The notes under the pieces are model-generated. The model saw nothing but the letters and a program-made list of their open reading frames with translations. It did not search any database and was not told the origin of the DNA. A program made the translations under genes and the position numbers. Shown piece after piece: positions 36,674-45,100 of a stretch of 64,000 nucleotides of DNA (within the stretch, counting starts at the first letter, position 1; every line of letters starts with the position of its first letter). Source of the stretch: Actinocrispum wychmicini (GTDB taxonomy: Bacteria; Actinomycetota; Actinomycetes; Mycobacteriales; Pseudonocardiaceae); NCBI RefSeq assembly GCF_004345645.1, contig NZ_SLWS01000020.1, forward strand, positions 62,001 through 126,000. The letters run 5' to 3'.

Positions 36674-36880
36674 GCCGCCCCCATTTTTTAGGCGTGTCCT
36701 GGCAGATGTGTCCGGGCCCGATCGCGGGAGAAGGAGCGGGGAACCGTGGCTGCCACGGGAGAAGTCCGCTTCCGCCAGTCCACAATGGCGGAACCGCGGT
36801 CGCCAGCACTCCGCCGAATCGGTGCTTTCTCCGGCGCCGATTTCTACCAACAGCCCGTGATACTCGCCGGCAGGTATCGA

Positions 36881-37138
36881 CTATTCGGCGATCGCAGTAC
36901 TGTAGGACCATCGGAAGACTGGCACCTGCTGGCCGTCGACGGTCTCAACCCCGTCGGTGCGCTCGAAATGCTCATGCCGCCCGTAGTGATCGACCGTCAC
37001 CCGAGCCGGCATCGCTACGGCAGACACTCGGCAGACCCCAGCCAACCCTCGCGGGCCGCCCTCCAACACAATCGTCGCGGTCGACGCCCGGGACAATGTC
37101 GCGGCGCGTCCCGTTGAGGCCTCACTACTGGTCGTCAT
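36881..37138 (-). CDS. DUF5988-family small protein
   Basis: 85 residues; ATIVLEGGPRGLAG, VTVDHYGRHEHFERT and VFRWSYSTAIAE are the hallmarks of the short DUF5988 proteins of actinomycetes, which often sit in or next to biosynthetic clusters and have no known role. The ATG at 37138 follows GGGGTG; an ATG at 37156 is also in frame. It reads away from the regulator gene at 37362. Confidence 0.6.
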   Translation of the reverse strand: MTTSSEASTGRAATLSRASTATIVLEGGPRGLAGVCRVSAVAMPARVTVDHYGRHEHFERTDGVETVDGQQVPVFRWSYSTAIAE

Positions 37139-37361
37139 CAGTATCACCCCGTACAAAGCCGCTGATTCCGTTGGGAAGTGCCGTCGAGTCGGACGACCGT
37201 GCCGGTAAAGATTCGTACCCGCAAGGAGACTCTGTTCGGCGCTAGCTGTCCCGGCGCCGGCACGCCACTATGGGACCAGTAAGCCATACGGTGTCGCCAG
37301 CGAACACCGCCGCGTGTTGACGGCATCGTCAAGTGTCGTACCGATCTTAACGTGAGAGATC

Positions 37362-39002
37362 ATGGATCCCCGGGCACAGCTTGACATGCCGGACTCGGAC
37401 CGATCGGGTGAACGCCTGCGCGCGTTGCTGGACCGGGTGGGGTGGAGTGGGGCCGCGCTGGCGAGAGAGGTCAACCAGATTGGTACGGAGTCGGGCCTAC
37501 CGCTCCGGTACAGTCGGGCGTCGGTGGCGCAGTGGCTCGCGGGCGTGCGTCCCCGCCCTCCGGTGCCGGAGTTGATCGCCGAGGCGTTGTCCCGCAAGGT
37601 CGGCCACCCGGTGACGCCGGCCCAGATCGGGTACTGCGATGGCCATGACGGGGGTTGGCAGTCGGAGGCGGATCCGGTGGAACAGCTTGTGACACTCGCG
37701 GGTGTTCAGCGGAGACAGGTCATGCGGGCGGCGGTGTACAGCCTTGCGGCACTGTCGTTCCCCCGGTGGGTCGACGCGATCACCGCGCCGGTGACAGTGG
37801 CGGACGACGCATCCACGCTGCGGGTCGGCTGTGGTCAGGTGGAGGCGGCGGACGCGATGCTGCGGAAGTTCTCCGCCGTGGATGCCGAGTACGGTGCCCG
37901 CGCCACGCGCAGGGCGACAGCGGACTACCTGGCCACCACGATCAGTCCGTGGCTGCGCGCGCCCGCCACCGATCAGACACACCGCGCCTTGGTCGCGGTC
38001 GCGGCGAAACTTGCCTATCTGTGCGGTTTCCTCTGTGTGGACGACGAACTTCCCGGCATCGCACAACGTTACTATCACACCGCGCTGCGCATGTCGGCCG
38101 AAGCCAACGACCCGGCAGGTTACGCGACCACGTTGCGAGCGATGTCAGTGCAGGCGTACACGCTCGGCCACTACACGCACGCCTTCGACTTGGCGGAGTC
38201 CGCCCAGACAACCGGTGCCGCCGTTGCGCCGTCGAGCCGGGCATTCCTGGTCGGCCAGCTCGCGTTGGCCGCTGCGGCCACCGGGGACCGCTATCGCGCC
38301 ATCGACCACCTGCGCACCGCCGAACATCTTCTCGACCGTGCCGGCGACGACTCGGCGGCCCTTGGCGTGCACCACCAGTCGTCGATGGCCCATCAACGTG
38401 CCGCGGTCCGGGCATGCCTGGGCGACCGGCCCGGCGCGATCACCGCGCTGCGCCAGTCGATCCGGTATCGACCGGCCACCGAACGGCGCTCGCGTGCCAT
38501 CACCCTGGCGTCCTTGGCTGACTTGCAGTTGCGGCAGGGGCACCTGGAAGATGCCGTGGCGAGTTCGCATCGATTCCTGGACGACTATCCCTGCCTGGGC
38601 AGTGGCCGCGCTGACTCGGCGTTGGCCACGCTGCGCGCGCGGGTACGCCCGTTCGCCAGCAACCCGAGCGCGGCGACGGTGCTGCGTCGGGCAACGGCCC
38701 TGCACCAGATGGCGCGGTGGGGATCGGAGCATAGTGACGGTGCTACACGGGTGGTCAACCCCTTGACCACCGAACCTCATTCTGAAACAGGACCGGCGAG
38801 TCTCACCGACGCGGTGGCGGATCTGCATGACGCGATGGCCGCGACGGAGCGCGCGCGGGAACGGTTAGTCGATGCGCTGCGCGCCGAGCATCAAACCGGC
38901 ACGAGTGCCAACCGATTGGCCGCGGTCGCGGCTGGGGTGATGTCCCGGCCGGTGGTCCTGCGTGCGCTCAAGGGCGGCGACACACCCGTCAGCCGATCGT
39001 GA
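37362..39002 (+). CDS. XRE-family HTH regulator with TPR-like region and C-terminal extension
   Basis: 546 residues. Residues 14-95 form the HTH unit (RSGERLRALLDRVGWSGAAL, RYSRASVAQWLAGVRPRPP, LIAEALSRKVGHPVTPAQIG), and 100-450 helical TPR-like repeats (YATTLRAMSVQAYTLGHYTH, AFLVGQLALAAAATGDRYRA, SMAHQRAAVRACLGDRPGAI). An added C-terminal segment (LTDAVADLHDAMAATERARE...) is absent from the two related regulators. The stop overlaps the stop of the IspH-like gene on the other strand by 14 bp. It may control that gene and the PKS operon that starts 1.8 kb further on; this is inference. Confidence 0.8.
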   Translation: MDPRAQLDMPDSDRSGERLRALLDRVGWSGAALAREVNQIGTESGLPLRYSRASVAQWLAGVRPRPPVPELIAEALSRKVGHPVTPAQIGYCDGHDGGWQSEADPVEQLVTLAGVQRRQVMRAAVYSLAALSFPRWVDAITAPVTVADDASTLRVGCGQVEAADAMLRKFSAVDAEYGARATRRATADYLATTISPWLRAPATDQTHRALVAVAAKLAYLCGFLCVDDELPGIAQRYYHTALRMSAEANDPAGYATTLRAMSVQAYTLGHYTHAFDLAESAQTTGAAVAPSSRAFLVGQLALAAAATGDRYRAIDHLRTAEHLLDRAGDDSAALGVHHQSSMAHQRAAVRACLGDRPGAITALRQSIRYRPATERRSRAITLASLADLQLRQGHLEDAVASSHRFLDDYPCLGSGRADSALATLRARVRPFASNPSAATVLRRATALHQMARWGSEHSDGATRVVNPLTTEPHSETGPASLTDAVADLHDAMAATERARERLVDALRAEHQTGTSANRLAAVAAGVMSRPVVLRALKGGDTPVSRS

Positions 39003-40275
39003 GTGCCGGACGCGGTCCCGGGCCGGTCAGGGAGCCCAGCGCGGTCACGTAGCTGTCGACCGCCCGGCGGACCACCGACAGCGGTCCAAGCCCGGACACG
39101 GCGGTCGCGATCTGCTCGACCACGTGCGGCGCAGCCGACAATGAGCTGGTCAGGCCGACGCACCAGGCGGGAGCCAACCACTGCGGCTGGATATCGTCGG
39201 GACACGCGACCACCCGTACAGCGGGACAGCCGCTGGCCCGTGCCTGATCGGCCACGCTCGCCGCGTCCGGGCAGTCGCTGGCACCGGCGACCAGCAGCAG
39301 GTCACAGGCCCGGCCGAGGCTCGCGATCGCCTCGGCCCTGTCTGTGGCCGCGTAGCACAATCCGTTCGGATGCTGGGCGCGCGAGGCCGGGAACCGGGCA
39401 CGCAGAGCGGCGATCATCGGGGCGGCCTCGGCGACCGGGAACCCTGGCGCCACTAGGTAGGACAACCGGTCCGGATCGCTGATCCGTACGCGGTGCACGT
39501 CGGCGACTGTGGTGACCAGGTGGACGCTTTCCGGTGCCTGCCCGATCAGGGCATCGACCAGCGCGTGATCAGCGTGCGCGATCACCACCACCTCGTCGCC
39601 CCGACGGACGAACCGCCGAACCTCCGCGTGCGCCCAGGCCACCACCGGGCAGGTAGCGTCCACAACGGACATTCCGCGGGCGACGGCCTCGGCGCGCACG
39701 GCCAGCGACACCCCATGGGCGGGGAACACCAAGGTAGCGCCATCCGGTATCCGCGCCAACTCGGTGCCGCTGAGTGCGCCGCGACGCCGCAAGTCCTCAA
39801 GCGTATGCTGTTCGGCCACCATCGATCCGTACACGAAGGCCGTGTCCCCGGCCGTCAGGATCTGCCCAGCCATCTCCGTCGTGCGCATCGCGCCTGAGCA
39901 CACCGGCGGCACCGCGGCCAGCAGCATTCGCCGCGTGCGCAACACCGACGACCACTCGCGCATCACCTCGCTCATCGCAATGGTCGCGGCCGAGTCGTCA
40001 TGGTGGGCCGCGGCGCCGAATCCCACCGCCTGCCCTTCCTGGTCCAACCAGCTCGTCACGTCAAGCATCGAGTCCCGCTCACCAGGTCCTGGGGCGTTGA
40101 ACTCGTCGTACCGCACAGGGATCCCGCGCCGCCGCAACGCTCCGCTCACCAGGGACGCCGCCGCGCACCGGACAGGGCCTCGCGTCGGGTGCTCAACCTG
40201 ATGCGCCACCACGACCTCACCTGGCAGTACTTGCGTGGTCGTGGCCAGCCGCTCCCGTAGAACGCTCCGATTCAT
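38989..40275 (-). CDS. IspH-like paralogue with extra N-terminal domain
   Basis: 428 residues; the ATG at 40275 follows AGGAGAGG, which decides the start over upstream ATGs. Residues 20-110 are the same added domain as in the gene at 21022 (GEVVVAHQVEHPTRG, LVSGALRRRGIPVRY). The IspH part keeps Cys126 (PVCSGA), Cys209 (DATCPVV) and Cys307 (GLCYAATDRAEA), and also His187 (AHGVS). It lacks the VHN histidine in register, the EVEG glutamate (HALVDALIG instead) and the SSNSSN box. It may still hold a 4Fe-4S cluster but should not do normal HMBPP reduction. It lies tail-to-tail with the regulator at 37362 and diverges from the PKS operon. Confidence 0.75.
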   Translation of the reverse strand: MNRSVLRERLATTTQVLPGEVVVAHQVEHPTRGPVRCAAASLVSGALRRRGIPVRYDEFNAPGPGERDSMLDVTSWLDQEGQAVGFGAAAHHDDSAATIAMSEVMREWSSVLRTRRMLLAAVPPVCSGAMRTTEMAGQILTAGDTAFVYGSMVAEQHTLEDLRRRGALSGTELARIPDGATLVFPAHGVSLAVRAEAVARGMSVVDATCPVVAWAHAEVRRFVRRGDEVVVIAHADHALVDALIGQAPESVHLVTTVADVHRVRISDPDRLSYLVAPGFPVAEAAPMIAALRARFPASRAQHPNGLCYAATDRAEAIASLGRACDLLLVAGASDCPDAASVADQARASGCPAVRVVACPDDIQPQWLAPAWCVGLTSSLSAAPHVVEQIATAVSGLGPLSVVRRAVDSYVTALGSLTGPGPRPALTIG

Positions 40276-40759
40276 CGTCAAACCTCTCCTCATGGTGAAT
40301 ATCGCGCCTGCCCAAGTCAGCAGGCGGCCAGGATGAAGACCAACGACCACGTCCACTATCCGGTGTCGACCAACGCGGGGCCAGCAAAAGCATTCGCTCA
40401 GGGGAACCCCGAACGGGGGCGAACACGCTCCGCAGTCAAGATCGGCCAGGAGTTTGACAACTCGGATTCCGCGCGGCGGTGTACGGCGGGAATCTTCTCG
40501 GGCTGGACTGGTGACGCGAACCCGTCAGGTAGCAGGACGCCGAGCGAGTCGACGCCCGGACAGCCCACGAGGAGGTGGACGCGGCTGGTATCGCGCGCAG
40601 CCATCGCCAGTCTTGCCGTGCCAGCTCGGCCGACGGCCGGCTGCAGTGTTCTGCCTGTGGTGCGAGCCGAGGCAATCGTCCAGCGATCCGATGTGGACAG
40701 CGATCTCGACATGGTTCGGGCAGACCAAACTACGCTTCGACGATTCGAGGAGCATCGCG
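40276..40759. promoter_or_regulatory. Divergent gap between IspH-like gene and PKS operon
   Basis: 484 bp without a supported gene. It must hold the promoters of both directions. TTGACAAC at about 40453-40460 could be a -35 box, but no good -10 follows. The GTTGAATC element of the other divergent gaps is not found here. GAGGAG at 40747-40752 is the ribosome binding site of the first PKS gene. Confidence 0.4.
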
Positions 40760-42130
40760 ATGGCACATGGTGTCCTCATCCAGTTCCCAGGTTTAGGTGG
40801 TTACACGCCGGGCATCCTCGCCCAGATGGTCACGGACGCACCACGTCTCGCCGCGATCCTGGCCGACGTCGACCAGGTCGCCGCGGCCTACCGGATCGGC
40901 TCGGTGTCGGCACCACTGACCGATCCGGCCGGTCCGGCCATCGAAGAACTCGCCCAGACGCCGACAGTGCTGCACTTGGCATCCTTCGCCTCCGCATATG
41001 TGCTTTACCAGGCGTTGCGCGACAAGGGAATCGACGGCGATGTGCTGTTGGGCCAGAGCACCGGCGAGATCACGGCACTGGCTGCCGGCGGTGCACTGAG
41101 CGTCCCGGATGCGGCCCGGGTGTTGTGCGAACGTGAGATCGCACTCGAGGAGACGGGCATTCTGGGCGGACTGGTCGCGGTGCGCGTCGGCTCCGCACGC
41201 GCCCAGCAGTTGTGCGGAGCTGCGGGCGGCTGGTCGCTGCAGGTGTCACTGTCGAACTCGCCTGAGCAGAGCGTGATTTCCGGGACCGAGCCGGAGCTGC
41301 CGCGGCTGGAGGCGGTGGCGCGGGCCGCGGGCGTCCAGGCAACCCGGCTCCTGGTGCGCTATCCGCATCACAATTCCGCGCTGCGGCCGGCCGCACACCG
41401 GGTCGCGGCGGCGACCGCGTCCTATTCGATCGGCGATCCACTCGCGCGGGTGTACTCCCCCATTCTCGGCCGCTTTGTCGCCGACGCCGCGGACGCGCGC
41501 CGCATCGTCGACCGGCATCTGACCGATCCGGTGGACTACCTGGGTGCGATCCGGACACTGTACGACAACTTCGGCGTTCGCGAGTTCCTCGAAGTCGGAG
41601 TCCGTTCGGTGCTGGCCCACTCCGCTCGCGAAACCCTGCCTGCCGGAACCACTTTGCTGAGCGCGCCGCCGAATGCTGTTGACGCACGGCAGATCCTGGA
41701 CGTTCTGACTGGCGCGGCGACTGCGCAGCTCCCGCCCCGCCTGCCTGTCCAGACGATCTCCACGCACGCTGCGGAACCGGCCGCATCGCACCCCTCGCCG
41801 GCAGTCAACGGCTCCGCTGTACAGCAACCCACTCCAGCGACGAACGGCACTGCCACGCTCACCCTTCCGCACCGTACGGCGCTGCTGGCCCGCCTGCGAA
41901 CCATCTTCGCCGAGGCTCTCGGCTACCCGGAGGACGTCTTCACCGACGACGCCCACCTCGAGGCCGATCTCGGCATCGCCTCGGTCAAGAAAACCGAACT
42001 GCTGGTCCGCCTGCTCGACGAGTACCACCTGCCGACACCACCGGCACAGGTGCGTCTGCGCGACTACACCACGCTCCCCAAACTCGCCGGACTCATCGAA
42101 GCACTCGCCGCCGATGGGGACGCCGCATGA
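40760..42130 (+). CDS. Polyketide synthase AT-ACP didomain protein 1
   Basis: 456 residues from the ATG at 40760 (GAGGAG before it); longer frames upstream lack a ribosome binding site and family likeness. Residues 1-310 are an acyltransferase: the opening VLIQFPGLGGYTPG, the nucleophile loop GQSTGEITALAAGG with Ser100 (His of GHSxG is Gln), and His203-His204-Asn205. After a Pro/Thr/Ala linker, residues 370-456 form an acyl carrier protein. It has the PUFA/enediyne-like motif ADLGIASVKKTELLVRL; Ser408 is the phosphopantetheine site. The stop overlaps the start of the KS gene (ATGA). It should load malonyl units and carry the chain for the adjacent KS-CLF protein. Confidence 0.85.
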   Translation: MAHGVLIQFPGLGGYTPGILAQMVTDAPRLAAILADVDQVAAAYRIGSVSAPLTDPAGPAIEELAQTPTVLHLASFASAYVLYQALRDKGIDGDVLLGQSTGEITALAAGGALSVPDAARVLCEREIALEETGILGGLVAVRVGSARAQQLCGAAGGWSLQVSLSNSPEQSVISGTEPELPRLEAVARAAGVQATRLLVRYPHHNSALRPAAHRVAAATASYSIGDPLARVYSPILGRFVADAADARRIVDRHLTDPVDYLGAIRTLYDNFGVREFLEVGVRSVLAHSARETLPAGTTLLSAPPNAVDARQILDVLTGAATAQLPPRLPVQTISTHAAEPAASHPSPAVNGSAVQQPTPATNGTATLTLPHRTALLARLRTIFAEALGYPEDVFTDDAHLEADLGIASVKKTELLVRLLDEYHLPTPPAQVRLRDYTTLPKLAGLIEALAADGDAA

Positions 42131-45100
42131 ACACCGCCTCCGCCAGCCGAGACACCGTCGCCATTGTCGGCATCGGCATGGTCGCGCCCGGAGTCGACGG
42201 CCCAGACGACTTCTGGCGGGTCCTGAACACGACCACGAACACACTGCGAGAACCCGAGCACTTCGACGTCACCAACTGGTTCGACACCGACCGATCGGCA
42301 CCGGACAAGACCTACGCCCGTGTCTCGGGATTCCTGCACGATTTCACACCGCATCCACGCCTCGCGGAAGAACAATCCCGGGGCTACTGGGATGGCGCGG
42401 ACCAGACCACACTCCTGCTACGCCACAGTTTGCTGCAGGCCATGGACACCGTCACCGTCCGCCCGCACGATCGCTGCGGGGCCTACGTCGGCGCGCAGCC
42501 GGGCGGGCTCGCGCTTGAAGACGCGATTCTGCTGGCCACGGCAGCGCACGCCCTGGGTTCACGATCGGGCGAACGGTGGCGCGCACACTATCCGCACGCG
42601 CCCGAGCGGACTGTCGATGCCTTCCCCGACCGGATGCTGCGTACGGCATGCCGGGATCTGCTACCGGAGGACAGTGACCTGCTCGTTCTCGACACGGCTT
42701 GCTCATCCTCGTTGTACGCCATCGACTTCGGTGTCAAGAGCCTGCTGGCCGGTGAGCGGGACGTGGTGTTCTGTGGTGGGGCCATCGTGGGCTCGCGCCG
42801 TGACCTCGTACTGTTCGCGAAACTGCACGGGCTAGCGCCCAACGGTGAAGTCCGGGCGTTCGACGCCCATGCCGCCGGGACGTTGTTCGCGGATTCAGCG
42901 GCGGTCGTCGCCCTGAAACCACTCGACCGCGCGCTCGCCGACGGTGACGAGATCCTCGGGCTGCTGGGCGGATTCGGCGCAGCGACCGACGGCCAGGGCA
43001 GTCTGCTCGCGACATCGCCGGTGGGCCAACGTCTGGCGTTGGAACGTGCCCACGCCGCCGACCCCACCACCGCCGACACGGTCGAATGGATTGTCGCGCA
43101 TGGCACCGGCACCATGGTCGGCGACGACGTGGAGCTTGAAACGCTCACCGACGCGCCCGGATCCGGTCGGTTGTGGTGCACCTCGAACAAACCGCTGATC
43201 GGGCATGGCGCGTGGGCGGCCGGCGCGATCAACATCATCCACGCGATACTGGCCATGCGGCACGGTGAAATCCCCGCAGAACAGTACTTCACAACGCTGC
43301 GCGACGGGGTGCGGACCGACCGTGTCACCATTCCCAAGATTCCGGTTCCGTGGCCGGCTCGCACTGACCGCCGTCGGCTCGCCGGTGTCTGTGCCTACGG
43401 CCTCGGCGGCACCAACGCTCATCTCCTCGTGCAAGCTCCGGATCCGGGATTTGCGCCGCTCCGATCAACTGGACCGAACACCGTTGACCCGCATGACGAT
43501 CCGATGGTGCTGATCGGCACCTCGGTGCAGTTTCCCAGTGTCACGTCACCCGCGGATATCGCCCGCTGGCTGCGCGGCGAGGGATCCGTTCCAGCCCCGT
43601 CATTCGGCGAGGAGTATCCGTTACCCCCCTTCAAAGAACTGCGGATGCCACCGGTCAACGCGCGCAGCATCGACCGCACTCATCTGATGGCACTCGCCGC
43701 CGTACGGAACTTCGTGGCCGAACACGGCGAGGTCTGGGACGAGATCCGGGAGCGCACCGGGGTTTTCACCGGACATACGGGCCCCGCTCGCTGCATGGCC
43801 GAGTACACCATCCGAGTGGGCGCGGACGATCTGCACGCCGCACTGCGGGAAGTGCCGAACGTGACCTCCGAACAGCTGCGGCGGCTGGACGACACACTGG
43901 CAGCCCTGCGCGCACGGCTGCCCGAAGCCAACGACTGGAGCATGACGGGACAGCTCACCAACATCATCGGCGCGACCGTGGTCAATCGGTACCGGCTCAA
44001 CGGCGCGGCGATGAATGTGGACTGCGGCCGGTCGTCCACCCAGGGGGCGCTGCATGCCGCCGAACGCTGCCTGCGCTTCAAGGAGTTGGACTTCGCCCTG
44101 GTGATTGGCGTCAACGGGCACAGCACCGAGCTGATGGCGGACCTGAGCGGAATCAGGGACGAGGAACTCGGCGAAGCGGCCGTGCTGCTGGCGGTCACCC
44201 GCAGGTCTGTCGCGGAACGCAACGGCTGGCCGGTACGCGCAGTCGTGCGCACCGACTCGAGTCGGGCCGGGCGGCACACAGGGATGCCAGGCGCCAAAGG
44301 TCGCTGCTACTTCGGCGCCGACGGCGCACTCGCCGTACTACGTGCCCTGGAAGACAGGCACGCGGGGTCGATCGTCCTCCGTAACCTGGACCCCGGTCCC
44401 CGTGTTGAGATCGAGCCAATGCCGTCGCACACCGGAACAGCCGCGCTGCCGGACCGTTCGGTGGTCGTGCTGCGCCGCGTGGATCCGCGACCTGGCGGTA
44501 CCCGGCAGCCCGCGATCAAACCTGGCACGCTGATCGTGACCCACAGCGCCGATATCGCTTCGCAACTCCAACTCCTTGCCCGAACGGCTGGTTCGTGGGT
44601 GCTGTGCACCGATCAGGCAGCTGCCGGGAACCACGGAATCACCACGGCGAACGGCGCCGATCCGCGGGCCGCCGTCGACGCCGCAGTGGTGGGCGGCGGT
44701 ATTGAGCATGTACTCGTCGTCGCCTCGGCGCGCGTCGCCGCCTGGCCCGCTCCGCCGTCGCCCGAACTGCTGGCACTGCAAGAACACGTGCTGGCCGCCA
44801 CCGCGGCCCTCGGCGAGCAACCCGCGCCCGCCAGCACGGTGACGGCTCTGCTGCTGGATCCGTTGCGCCACAGCGTCATCCATCCACATCTCACGCTGAT
44901 CACCGGGTTTCTGCGCAGTCTCGCGCACGAGATCCCGAACCCGGTCCACGCGGTGGTCACCGACGCCGCATTCGGCACCGGCATCGAGCAGCTCCGCACG
45001 GAGTCAGCCCAACCACGCGACCGCACTGTCGTGTACTACCGCCAAGGACTGCGCTACCTCGAACAGCTGTGCCCCGCACCGCTTCCCGCGAATCGCCAGG

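Noticed and set aside
38989..40275. Second functional HMBPP reductase
   Set aside because: The three cysteines are present, but the EVEG glutamate, VHN histidine in register and SSNSSN box are missing, and an extra N-terminal domain is present, so ordinary IspH activity is not supported.
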